The translations under genes were made by a program, and so were the position numbers. A stretch of DNA of 64,000 nucleotides from Plantago major (lineage: Eukaryota; Streptophyta; Magnoliopsida; Lamiales; Plantaginaceae): NCBI GenBank assembly GCA_026545765.1, contig JAIFAC010000285.1, forward strand, positions 1 through 64,000, read 5' to 3'. The notes beneath the pieces were generated by a model. It saw nothing but the letters and a program-made list of their open reading frames with translations. It did no database searches and had not been told where the DNA came from. Shown in pieces: positions 1 through 10,183 of the stretch (the first letter of the stretch is position 1; each line of letters begins with the position of its first letter).

Positions 1-1345
1 GGACTTTGTTTCTCTCAAATTGATCCAACTCTTCTTGCGTGCGAGAGATCCAATCTTGATCTTTTAATGCTTCTTATATAGTCTTTGGTTCAATGTTTGA
101 GATGGAAACATCACTAGGAACAATTTGCATTTTTCGGTGATTGCTCTTCTAGTTCTAACTCCATAGTCATGGGACCGATCATCGCTTTGCGGGGATGATT
201 TCTTGTCATTTCATAATGGGTTTGAACTAGTAGGATCAATATCATTTGATTTGAATGTGAATCAATATGATCTTGATGAGATCACTTCTGCTTGATATCT
301 GAGATACTCGACATATGGGAAATGCCATGGATATCGACACTTTTAGGTGTTAGAGATATGGGACTTGCATTTCAATAATCTCGTTTCGGTACCTCTTCAT
401 GATAGAGGGTTCTCGATCTTATTTGTTCCATTTCTGGAATTCTCATAGGAAATTCTTCATCATGTCTTAGAAATTAATGCAGTTTGGTTACTAAGCATAG
501 GTTGCTTTTCATACGTTCGAGACTAATCCTCGATTTGAATGATAGAATTGTATTTTCTTTTGAGATCCTTTTTGAGAATCTTTAATCATTAGTTCTTTGA
601 ACTTTATCGAGAGATCATCATTCAAGAGTACTTTCTTATTTCATGGAACCTTACCATGAGCTGATTCTTGATCTTTTGTGTTCTTTTATTATAGATGTAG
701 GCTTTGCTGAGTGAGAGAATAACGAAATACTCATTCATCGCCTTTGGTTGAAATGTTCTCAAGTATTCTTTTCCATTATTAAGAATGAAACATACGCAAC
801 AAACACCCTTAGATGTTTGATACTAGGAGAATTACCTTGATGATAAGCTCGTGAGGAGTTTTGTCAGTGGTGTTTGTTAATCGGACATCTATTTTGAGTG
901 TAGCATCTTTGCGTTCTGACTTCAAACCCGATAGATTTCACTTATTTGATTGTCGATGAAGCATTGTTCTTCTTTGCTTCTTTACGAGTCCTATTCTTTC
1001 TTTCAGTGACACCATTTTGTTGTGGTGTCCTTACGAGAAGATAGTTGATATTGTATACCTTTGCAAGTCTGAAACTCTTTTGATGTCTTTGGTTCACAAA
1101 CTCGATACCATGTAGTGCATTGATTCTGAGATACCTTGTCATTTTTCATGACTTCAAGCTTATTGACAAGTTAGGTATCTCACCCTTGCATCGATTTGTG
1201 TTTGAGAAAGAACTGACAGTAGATCTTGAGTAATCATCAACAACAACGGATACATACTTCTTTCTGCTTAACTAATTCTTGAGTATTCAAAGCAGATCCA
1301 TATGTAACAATTTATGGGTGGCCTCTCATGGAATGTCTAGTTTGA
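1..1345 (-). pseudogene. Copia integrase core and RT start, broken
   Basis: The minus-strand reading 1142-942 contains HGIEFVNQ, then TPQQNGVTERKNRTRKEA. These match the second acidic block and the E-containing block of the retroviral-type integrase core (D,D35E). The first acidic block can be sensed around 1200-1250 (VVVDDYS-like) but is frame-shifted. At 1-45 the reading QEELDQFERN marks the entry to reverse transcriptase. Between 50 and 880 lies the integrase-RT spacer, with no clean frame. The active enzyme would splice cDNA into the genome; this copy cannot. Confidence 0.75.
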
Positions 1346-1409
1346 ACTTGAAAGATGTTTTGGATTGTTTTCCCATTTGGCAGAGTTGAGCATACACCTT
1401 CTTTTATAT

Positions 1410-1850
1410 ATGCCATTTTGGGTAAACCAACCTGACTCTTTCTTAGCTAGCTTATTGATTTTGAAATTAGTGACTCATTCTTTTATGCCAGCAGTGATTT
1501 TCTTGATGTGGCGAGATTGACTCACCATGAGACATTCTTGATTTGTGGCGGATGTGATCGACAACATAAATATTTCCTTCGCCTTGCAACGAGGTATGCT
1601 TTGACTCATTGTCGATCACTTTACATAGTTTGACTTGATCTTGACGAGTGTACCCTTTGTCTACTAGTTGACTCATACTTAGGAGATTATATTTCAATCC
1701 CTTCTGAGGAAGTACTTGAGAGATTGTAAGGCAAACTTTAAATTACCATAACCTATGGTTGGATTTTCATCTCCTCGAGCAAACACGATAAGTAGGTCCA
1801 TCATTGCATTTTTGTAGTCAATCAGTTGCTTTGTCTCACATCATATGCTT
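1410..1850 (-). pseudogene. Copia GAG-pre-integrase region, broken
   Basis: Minus-strand reading 1697-1467 starts KYNLLSMSQLVDKGYT and ends WHKRMSH, the usual start and end of the GAG-pre-integrase segment that precedes the integrase core. The final WHKRMSH corresponds to the first His of the integrase zinc-binding region. A near-identical block is at 25480-25740 in Copia B and a broken one near 9090-9149. The reading is interrupted on both sides by stops. Confidence 0.75.
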
Positions 1851-3400
1851 CCCATCCCTATCAAATGCCACTTTGAATTAGTCTTTAGAGTGTTACGCAC
1901 AAAAGCGAAGGAAATTAGGTTCTCATACCAACAATGGAACCATCGGACTAAAGAATCTTCGGTGGAATCCTTTTTGAATGAATTTCTTGGAACATTCTTT
2001 TGTCTACTTGAGAACATAAGGAGAATCCTTGTTAAATGATTAGTATCATTGTTGTTAAGAACTATTTTCTTACTTGGTGTGTTCCTTGGTGGTCCATTTG
2101 GTGCTTCGAGATACATCATATTTTACGAGTTGACTTCCGGCAAACTTAACTTTCCTAGCGGTTCTTCTAGCTACGGCATTGATTTTCGGTGGCTTGATTT
2201 ATCTTCCGCCGATAATTCTTTGTGAGCAATTCTAGCCTTAACCATCGTTCTTTCTCTTACTAGTGATAGGGGGATGATCGGTAATTTAAAGAAATTATTT
2301 TTCTCCTCATCTAGTCTCAATCTCTAAGTACAAGTTTTCACTCCACTTATTACTTATCATGTGAATCTATAATTGACTAATTGGATGTCTTGTTGCTTTT
2401 CTCTTACTTCCTCCATGAGCTCCTTTCTCCTTTAATTTGTTTTTGTATTCACGAGCAAGTTGTTTCAGAATGGCTTTATAGCCGATAACATTCGAGCACT
2501 TTTGATCTTTGTTTGAGATCTCTTCTCAGCTGCTTTGCTAATCTCTGGATGATTAATTTTCTTTCCAGAAAACGTGACATAGGAAAATTTGTCAGCTCCT
2601 GCAATTTTTCCTTTTTGAGAGACATAGCACTGCGGGTGATTACACTTCTCGATGTTATGTTTCTTTTGAGACATTTCCACAGTTTTCCTTTGGACTTGTT
2701 TTTTCCACAAAGGCTTGGTAAATAGCGCCTTTCCTTTGTCGACAATCTTAGCTTTAAACCCGTCTGTAGATTGTTTGGGAATCACCTTGAGCACTAACAA
2801 ATGTTAGTCCTTCATTACTCTTATTGATTGTGGAGGAAGGCGTATTGTGTGTCAGCCCAGTCCCTCTCTTTTTGAAGGATCTCTTAAATAAGATTGTACT
2901 TGATGAGGTAACTTGCTTTGGCATAAGATTGAAAGGATAGTTCTTTCTTTTGAGTTCCTTATTCACGAAGAAGATCTTCCATTTCTTTTGAAGATTGGCC
3001 ATCGCTTCTTTATGTGACTTTTGGTCTCGAGATAATAAGAGGCCTTAGAAATGCATTCGGCATCCTTTTTCTCGAGATATCTTGATTATTTGAGAATTTT
3101 CCTTCAAGAAATTCTTTCTTCTTGAGGTTTCGGCTCTAGCCGGACCATTAAAATTCTCTTTAGAGATCAAGTTCTCTTTTGAGTTTTCGGATCTTTGATT
3201 CCCTCTTCATCACTTTCATAAGTATAACAGGAAGTATGGGGTACCTCACCGACCATTAGACACCTTTTACTTCTTTGGAGATATCTGGAAAGATTTCTTG
3301 ACCATTCACACACTTCTTTCTTCTTTTGACCAAAGTCGATTACTTTTATGTGAGACCTTTTGGCATTTATGGGGAAGCGGTGTGGAATCATCGAATCCTC
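1845..3400 (-). pseudogene. Copia gag-protease linker and protease start, broken
   Basis: Minus-strand fragments 3391-3167, 3002-2754, 2800-2465 and 2119-1841 form a Lys/Glu-rich linker characteristic of this Copia family. The same order of blocks recurs in the plus-strand arm (7460-8860) and in Copia B (23800-25250), including AKIVDKGKA, VSQKGKIAGADKF and the TPSKKI block. The protease would begin at about 1860 after TNSKWHL, where Copia B and the plus arm show SGCG-type active-site words. No intact aspartic protease motif survives here. The role of the linker is unknown to me. Confidence 0.6.
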
Positions 3401-4500
3401 ATCCTCGAGAATCAGTTGACATCTAGAGCATCAGTTGGATTTGAATCTTTTTCCTTTCTTCGATGAGCATAGCTCTCTAACTTCTTTGAGATTCTTCTAT
3501 CTTTCTTGTCACTTTGTCTTTAGTTTGTTGAAGGCGGCAATCCTTCTTGAAATGACCGAGGTTCGACAATAAAGCAGAGATACTCGTTCGATTTACTCCT
3601 CAAATACTTGATGCTTTACTGTAACTTTTTTTTCGTGAGCTTTGCATATTTTTGCTTGGTGGTAGTTGAGCTTAGATGCTTTTGACTTCTCTTTGGCTTT
3701 TCTTCTCTCAATTTCTCGTGACATATTTTCCCATTTGCTTTATAGCAAGAGCATCCTCGATCACCTCCTTGCCTTTCTTCTTTTGAAGTTCCTTGAGCAA
3801 CTAAACAACGTTACATAACTTCCTGAGTTGTTCTCGGGTTGTTCCTTTGAGTTGTCTCATAGTCAGCGATGAGGTGAGAGAAAAGTTTCAGGGAGTGATA
3901 TTTAGCATTCCTTGGTTAAAGTAGAAAAACTTTGTGTGTTCGATTGTAATTTAGACTTCTCGATAAATGCTTTAATCTTTACATTAGGGTATATCATACT
4001 CTCTAGGTCATTACGTATAACTCATGAAATTATTTATGTGGAGAAATTGAGTTCTTCAAAGTCGTTAGGACCATGGTTAAAGGTTTAGAATTTGAGCTTC
4101 AAAACTTGAACTTGTTTTTTGTTTTCGTTAATGAGATTTCTGTGATCAATTGTGACGATTTCTGGTTTTTTACACGGTTTTTATGCGATACTCTGAAGAT
4201 CGAACTTATGATGATATTATTTGACCATCGATTAATTTCTTTGGCATCTTAGTGTGGGAGCTCTCTGAGCTGCTCACGGGCTAGTTAATTAAATAACTTG
4301 GTGGTAGGTCTCCCAGTTGAGGCATCACATGCATGAAGACCATCGCTTTGTTCTCTGTCTCTACCATTTAAAACCTCTATGACTTGTTGAGTTGTTGAAT
4401 GACTATTGGGCCATTCTTTATTACTTGATCATTTATCTTTGATGGCTTCTAGGTGGAGCATCATGTTATTCTTCATTTTACATAATTCTACGGCTTGAGA
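3401..4500 (-). pseudogene. Copia gag, broken
   Basis: Reverse-complement reading from about 4500 leftwards gives a gag start resembling KPENYEKWKNNMM followed by an IKNGPIVI-like block, as in Copia B gag at 22742. A basic KKHLG-like block and a degraded zinc-knuckle region follow near 3500-3750. Gag would form the virus-like particle. No frame stays open for more than about 70 codons. At the nucleotide level the 4400-4500 segment looks closer to the plus-strand arm (6480-6620) than to Copia B. Confidence 0.65.
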
Positions 4501-4617
4501 ATTGGGGCTTCGAACAAAGAACATCTGCACACTAAACAAACAAATCAAGTGTAGGTGAAAAGGTTAGTGGGCACTTATCTAGGATCTTGGTTGATGAAGG
4601 CTTGGGAACCTCACCTT

Positions 4618-4629
4618 TCTGATACCACT
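4618..4629 (-). other. tRNA-Met primer binding site, minus arm
   Basis: On the plus strand CTGATACCACTT reads on the minus strand as AAGTGGTATCAG, the Copia primer site complementary to the 3' end of initiator tRNA-Met. It abuts the CCAACA end of an inverted LTR piece at 4630. Confidence 0.8.
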
Positions 4630-4764
4630 TGTTGGTCGAGATAACAGCAAAGTAAAAGGCGGAGGTGGGGTGAATAGTCTTTTAAAACTTTTGTCGATAA
4701 ACAGTGTTGGGAAATTTATTGGGAAATTTGTTAGGAAATTTCATGGGAAATTTATTAGATATTT
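4630..4764 (-). repeat. Inverted LTR end plus polypurine-like tract
   Basis: 4630-4706 is a reverse-complement copy of the last 77 bases of the adjacent LTR (6283-6360). 4707-4764 is a purine-rich run with repeated GGGAAATTT words. It resembles the polypurine tract and LTR start at 58031-58045 of Copia D. So the LTR at 4765 has a 3'-LTR-type upstream flank (polypurine tract) and a 5'-LTR-type downstream flank (primer site), with an extra inverted LTR end outside. Confidence 0.65.
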
Positions 4765-5457
4765 TGTTAGAAATATCATTTAGATTTTAATCGACAACAT
4801 GATGACTTATCTTAGTCTCGAGAAAGGTGATTAGTACTCTTGGTTCACTTGAACATTGTAAAGGAAACTCACTAAGTATGATAGTCTAGCTAATCTTGTA
4901 TAGGATGTTAGGTCTCAAAATGTAATTTTATTTTATAAAGAAGACGAAAGAAGACATCCAGCGAGAACAAGCTTCAGCGACATTGAAGACTTGAAGAAAG
5001 CGCACAAGATTCTTGAAAGCTGTTTTCGGATACCTTAGCGGATATCTTGAAGACATGAATAGTTTTAAACAAAATTTGTGTCACGAGATATCGAGAAATA
5101 AAACTATCTAAAAAGCAAGGAAAGTGTCCTGAGATATCTATTCTCGGATACCTTGAGCATTAACCACATTTACGAAAAGAAATATATATATTGCAAACAA
5201 AGTTGTTTCAATAAAAGTGGTATCACGAAGATTGAAGATAAGGGCGTGCAAAATCGGATAACACTAGTCTACGATACAAAGCATAGTTAAGTTAACTTTC
5301 TGAGGACAAAAGTATAATACAATGCATTTAATGCGGATAGAGATGTCGAATAAAAGCACGGCTTTTTGAAGAAGACAAAACACCTTCTGATTACTATACG
5401 AGATATCAATAGTTTGAATTTGAGCTATGGATACTATTCAAAGCGGCTCAATTCATC

Positions 5458-5465
5458 TATAAATA
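5458..5465 (+). promoter_or_regulatory. LTR TATA box
   Basis: TATAAATA within CATCTATAAATATCAACAC. The same word is kept in the Copia D LTR (TATTTATAG on the plus strand near 57350) and is mutated in Copia B. Transcription of the element RNA would start about 30 bp downstream, so the hairpin repeats at 5829 onwards fall in the transcribed leader. Confidence 0.7.
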
Positions 5466-5828
5466 TCAACACTTAGGCTGAAGAACACCTTGAGCGAAGC
5501 GACACCTGTTGAACACCTTACTCTCTCAAGCAACTTACTTATCCTCAAAGCTTTTATTGCGACCAAAGCTTTTGATCTTGAGTAACCTTTGAAGTTCTAA
5601 GTGTCACATTCCTAAACAAGCACATTATCTGAAAGAGTTGAAGCGAGCGATCAGAATAAATTCATTCTCTTGAACATTTATCTAAGACTTGGAGTCGATA
5701 AAAGAACAAAATACCATACATTGAAAAGTGTATTAAGTATACTTGATTCACGAGCTATCTGAATAGCGAATAAGTTATTAAAGCTCATCGACAACTCAAA
5801 AACCGACACCATAAGCTGGCGTGATGCA

Positions 5829-6060
5829 GGAAGTACTTAGTTTGAAAAATGGGGAATAACTCAAGGTTCTGGAATATGGAAGTACTTGATTTGGAAAACT
5901 AAGGAATAACTCGAGGTTATTGAGTATAGGAAGTACTTAGCTTGGGAAGCTAGGAATAACTCAAAAGGTTTAGTCTGAGGAAGTACTTGGTACGTAAACA
6001 GGGAACAACTCGAGGAACATTTGGTTTGGGAACCATTTGTTTAAGGAATCTTAGAATAGG
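5829..6060 (+). repeat. Tandem 50-bp hairpin units in Copia LTR
   Basis: The word GGAAGTACTT starts at 5829, 5878, 5929 and 5979 (period 49-51 bp). The third unit (5920-5964) folds as an outer stem TTGAGT/ACTCAA and an inner stem CTTAGCTT-GGG-AAGCTAGG. Unit 2 keeps most of the inner stem; units 1 and 4 are decayed. A fifth short arm near 6015-6040 has TGGTT/AACCA. Homologous units occur at 22149-22273 and, reversed, at 56788-56963. Confidence 0.75.
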
Positions 6061-6360
6061 ATTTTTGTAAGGAGAACTCGATTATCTATTCTAGTGAATT
6101 CTAGGTCTCTGGAAGGCCGAAGTGGATTAGTTGGAGGATTCATACCTCAGATACCACTATACTTCTTGTGTTATTTACCTTTTGTATTTACATTTGACAA
6201 CACACACACACTTTAGCATTTACACTTATCTTTATTAAGTCTTCGCTCGATTCTAAGTATCGGATATCTATTAGGATATCTGAAATAGTTTTATCGACAA
6301 AAGTTTTAAAGACTATTCACCCCCTCTAGTCTTTTACTTTGCCGTTATCTGGACCCGACA

Positions 6361-6374
6361 AGTGGTATCGAGGC
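6361..6374 (+). other. tRNA-Met primer binding site
   Basis: AGTGGTATCGAGGC follows the LTR directly. It matches the Copia site TGGTATCAGAGC with small changes and sets the plus orientation of the downstream gag. Confidence 0.8.
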
Positions 6375-6439
6375 GGAGGTTCTAAACAATACCTTATGAA
6401 CTAGATCCCAGACAATTGAAGGAACTTTGTCCATTTAGG

Positions 6440-7460
6440 ACTATTTAATTTGTGTGTTAAGTGCAGGTATGTCTCAGTGATGCACCCATTCTCAAACCGG
6501 AGAATTACGAAATGGAAAAATAACATGATGCTCCACCTTGAAGCCATAAGTGGCGAAATGATCGAAGTGATAAAGAATGGCCCGATAGTCATTCAACAAC
6601 TTAAACAAGTCATGGAGGTTTCTAATGGTAGAGGCAGAGATCAAAGTGAAAGGTCTTCCTGGCGATGCGTCGACAAGTGGGAGATCTACAAGCGAGTTAT
6701 TCTGAACCAAAACAGAGAACTACGGACATGGAAGATGCCAGAGAAATCGTCTGGATGGTCAAGCTCGTAATATCATCATCGGATCGACACGACCACATAC
6801 GATTGTAAAGCGTGGGGTGCTAAAGCAAAGTTGCACAGTGATTGAAGAAATCTATGCGGGCAGAAAACCAAGAAAACAAGTTCGAAGTTCTCAAGTTGAA
6901 ATTTCAAAATTTCAAACAGGACCCCAAACTCTAGAAGAACTTGATTTCAGTTACCACTCATGAGTGACATGGCGACTCTTGGGAAAAGCAGATACTCGGT
7001 CGGAAAGATTAAGACTATTGTCGGATGTCTTAACCTGTTTGGAGCATGCAAATTCTTTTATTTTAACCAGAAATGCCAAATATCACTCCGATGGAACTTT
7101 TCTCTCATCTTACTCTTTGTTGATTATAGAAACTCGAAGAGAACAAACAATGAAAAGTTGCAAAAGCGTTGCTCTAGTCATAAGGAACTTACGAAAGAAG
7201 AAAAGCAAGGAAGAAGCGGGGATGCTCTTGCTGCAAAGCAAATGAGCAAATATATCGATCGAGAAATTGAAAGAAGGAAAGCGAAAGAAGTGAAAAAGCA
7301 TCTAGGCTCAAACTATCACCGATACAAAAATATACAAAACTTCATTGAACAAGCCATTTCGAAAGCATCATGTCTTGAGAAGCGAAGTGGAGCGATATCT
7401 GTTTCTGTTGTGAAACACAGCCACTTCAAGAAGGATTGTCTGCCCTCGACAAACTAAGGG
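6440..7460 (+). pseudogene. Copia gag, plus arm, broken
   Basis: The reading from 6480 contains NRRITKWKNNMMLHLEAISG and IEVIKNGPIVIQQLKQVMEV, the gag N-terminal block also present in Copia B. The second half (7170-7457) reads KYIDREIERRKAKEVKKHLG and SNYHRYKN, then a degenerate zinc knuckle ending HSHFKKDC (7420-7440). The normal knuckle in this position is CX2CX4HX4C; only the last His and Cys are recognisable. Frameshifts split it into several readings. It would have made capsid protein. Confidence 0.75.
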
Positions 7461-9149
7461 CGGTGATAAGAAGATAGGAGAATCTTGAGAAGCGAGCTTT
7501 GTTAGCGAAGAAAGAAAGAAAATCAAACTCAATTGGATGCTCTAGGCGTTGAGGCAGTTACGAAGATGACAATTGAGACGACTCAACCTTACCATCACGA
7601 AATTATGTGGAGTTACTCATGATATAATCGACTTGACCTCAAGAAGAATGAAATGTAGGGAGTTCTTTGAAATTGGGTCGGACATCTACAACATAGAAAT
7701 ACATCTTATGGTGATGAGGTAACACATACTTCTTGTTATGCTTATGAAAGTGATTAAGAGGAAATAAAAATCTAGAAATTCTCGGAAAGAACTTGACATC
7801 TATGAAGAGAATTTCTAATGATCAAACTAAATGAAAACCTTGAAGAAGAAAAGAATTCTCTTATAAGGAAAATTCTCAATTAGTTATAGTATACGAGAAA
7901 GGATCTTTGAAAATGCATCTCTCAAAGCTCGAATATAAAGGCCTGAAAAGTCACATAAAGAAGCGATAGCTGAATTACGAAAATATGAAGATCTTCTTTT
8001 AAAGAACACGGAACTCAAGAAGAAGAATTATCTTTTCAATCTTATGCAAAGCTAGTGACACTCTTCTTTGAAGTACAATCTTACTTAAGAGATCCTTGAG
8101 AAAAGAAAGGACTTGAAATTTGAATAGGCAGACAAATTGTTCTATCACTCTGAATAAGAGTAAGGAGAGAAGAACATTTGTAAGTACTTTCAACAAGAGC
8201 GGTTCCCATGAAATCTATAGTATCGGTGAGAAGACAAAGATTGTTGACAAAGGAAAGGCGATTCTTGACTAAACCTTTTGGGAAAAACAAGTGAAAACAA
8301 AAGCTGTTGGGCACGTCTACGAAAAGAAACCTGACAACGAAAAGTGTAAACACCACGGTGCTATGTTGCTATGTCTCTCAAAAAGGTAGAATTGCGAGGT
8401 GGCAAATTCTCCCATGTCACTTTTACGGAAAGAAATTGGACTGACAGGAGACTAGCAAAGGCGCAAGTGCTCGAAGCGGTATTGGCTACAAAGGCATGAA
8501 CAACTTGCTCATGAGTCTGGCGGGAAGCGAGCGATGAAAGCTAGAATTGCTCAAAGAAATTGCTCGAAGTGGAAGTTAAATCAAACCCTTTGAAAATCAA
8601 TGCAGGGCTAGAAGAAATCAGCGAGGAAAGCTAAGTTTCTTTGAAAGCAAACTAAGAAACCTGATAGGTATCTGAAAGCATCATATGGAGCACCTAGGAA
8701 CACACCAAGGAAGAAAATAACTCTTACTAATGATAACATTCATTCAAATAGAATTCCTCCTTATGTTCACATCGAAAAAGAATATTTCAAAGAAATTCAT
8801 TCAAAATGGATTCCTCTTGGAAGATCTTTTAATTACAGCGGTTCCATCAAAGATATGAGAACCTAATCTCTGTTTCTGTTGTGTGCGAGAATGCTTCACG
8901 GACTAAAGCACAATGGCTATTTGATAGTGGATGCGGAGCACATGACGGGAGAAAAGCAAATCAGTGGAATTACAAAGCTTGCACGAGGACCGGATATCAG
9001 TTTCTTGGAGGAGAATTAGATCCCTCTGGGATTTGTAGCGTCAAATTGGGGACTTTAACAATCACTGACGTATTACATGTTAAGGATTTGGAATAGAATC
9101 TATTTAGCATGAGCCAGTTTGCAGACAAGGGTTTTACTATAAAATTCAA
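7461..9149 (+). pseudogene. Copia linker, protease and pre-integrase start, broken
   Basis: Follows gag in the plus arm. The linker (7461-8860) matches the minus arm at 1845-3400 block by block but has no long frame. The protease reading 8881-9096 begins around TKAQWLFDSGCGAHD; DSG is the aspartic protease active-site triad. After a stop, the pre-integrase words NLFSMSQFADKGFT appear at 9100-9140. The arm is cut at about 9150 by Gypsy copy A, so integrase and RT of this arm are missing. Confidence 0.75.
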
Positions 9150-10183
9150 AGATACTTGCGAGTAAACAGATACTTGCGAGTAACAGTTTGATTGATGGTT
9201 TGGTTGTACTTCTAACTAGTTTAACTAAAGCTAAGATTATGATTAACAATGAGAGAAAGATGAATCGATGAAGCGGATCCAATTATGCTAATTGAACTAG
9301 GGATAACACTCATATTTGTCACACGGTTGTTGTGAGAAAATCAATCAATTGATTAAACCAATTGTTCTTAGAAAGTATTATCTTTGGAGAAATGGTGAGT
9401 CGTTAATTCACGATCCTTAAACATGAAAAATTTAGAGAATTTAATACGGACTTATCGAATTGAAGGTTTCTGAAGAATTTATATCGGACTAACCTATATG
9501 AGTGCTTTGATAAACCCTGAGCGAATATGCATAATCTTCACACCTCTGAATTCAAGGTGTTTAGCTACTCATAATAGATGATTGAATGCAAAGATTCATG
9601 GTAATAATCATGTGAAACATAGATGATAAACTTCGCATGCAATAACATACAATTGATCAATGAGAATAAAACGAATTATTAAGAACAAAGCGATGGAGAA
9701 ATCAATACCAATAATCTTGATGAATAAAATCAATGAATAACCACGCTCCAAAGATGTCTCAATGTCAATGTCTGTCTCTCTAGAGCTTCTCTCAAAACTA
9801 GGTTAAAAGAAGTATTAAAGAAAAGAATCAAAATTCTAATCTCATAAGGAAAACAAAACTAATTCTGCGTCTCTACTTGTGAAGGAATAGCTTCATGGCG
9901 GACCAATTCCTTTACTTGCGGCGAGGCGTGAATTGATTCCTCGCTTGGCGAGCACTTGAAAGTTTCAATGCGAGCTCGTAAAATCTACTTGCGGCCCAGT
10001 TCCCTACGGCGAAACCCACTAAACGACTTGTTCTCATTCGGCTCAAAAGTCATCGATTTCTACAAAATATAAACAAAACACCAAAGCGTAAAAACGAACT
10101 AAAAAGACTACAAAAACTAAAGACAAAGACTCACAAAGACCGCTAAAAAAGACCAAATGAGACGTTAGAATATTGTCTCAACA
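9150..10183 (-). mobile_element. Gypsy gag-only copy A, 3' LTR (truncated)
   Basis: Minus-strand LTR whose plus-strand right end is GTTAGAATATTGTCTCAACA, the reverse of a TGTTGAGACAAT start. It aligns with 14272-15441, so about the outermost 110 bp are missing at the left. A polypurine tract (reverse of AAATCCCCAAACC) lies immediately to the right at 10184. The left junction carries a short duplicated word GATACTTGCGAGTAA. No target duplication is recognisable because of the truncation. Confidence 0.8.

Larger units (their letters stand above)
1..4629 (-). mobile_element. Ty1/Copia Sirevirus-like internal region, minus arm
   Basis: Decayed Copia polyprotein region on the minus strand. Reading leftwards from the primer site at 4618-4629 the order is gag, a long linker, protease, GAG-pre-integrase, integrase core and the start of reverse transcriptase, which runs off the window. 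This is the Copia domain order (integrase before RT). Its gag shares wording with the plus-strand arm at 6363-9149, which lies head to head with it. Many stops and frameshifts show that it is inactive. The family assignment rests on the tRNA-Met primer site, the large LTR, and gag wording shared with the better-preserved copy at 22742. Confidence 0.85.
4765..6360 (+). mobile_element. Copia LTR shared by two head-to-head arms
   Basis: Starts TGTTAGAAATATC and ends at CGACA just before the primer site. It aligns along its length with the LTRs at 21189-22624 and (reverse) 56426-58031. It contains a TATA box at 5458-5465 and four to five 50-bp hairpin units at 5829-6060. Length is about 1.6 kb. 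It has internal coding sequence on both sides in opposite orientations, which a normal insertion does not produce. Confidence 0.85.
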
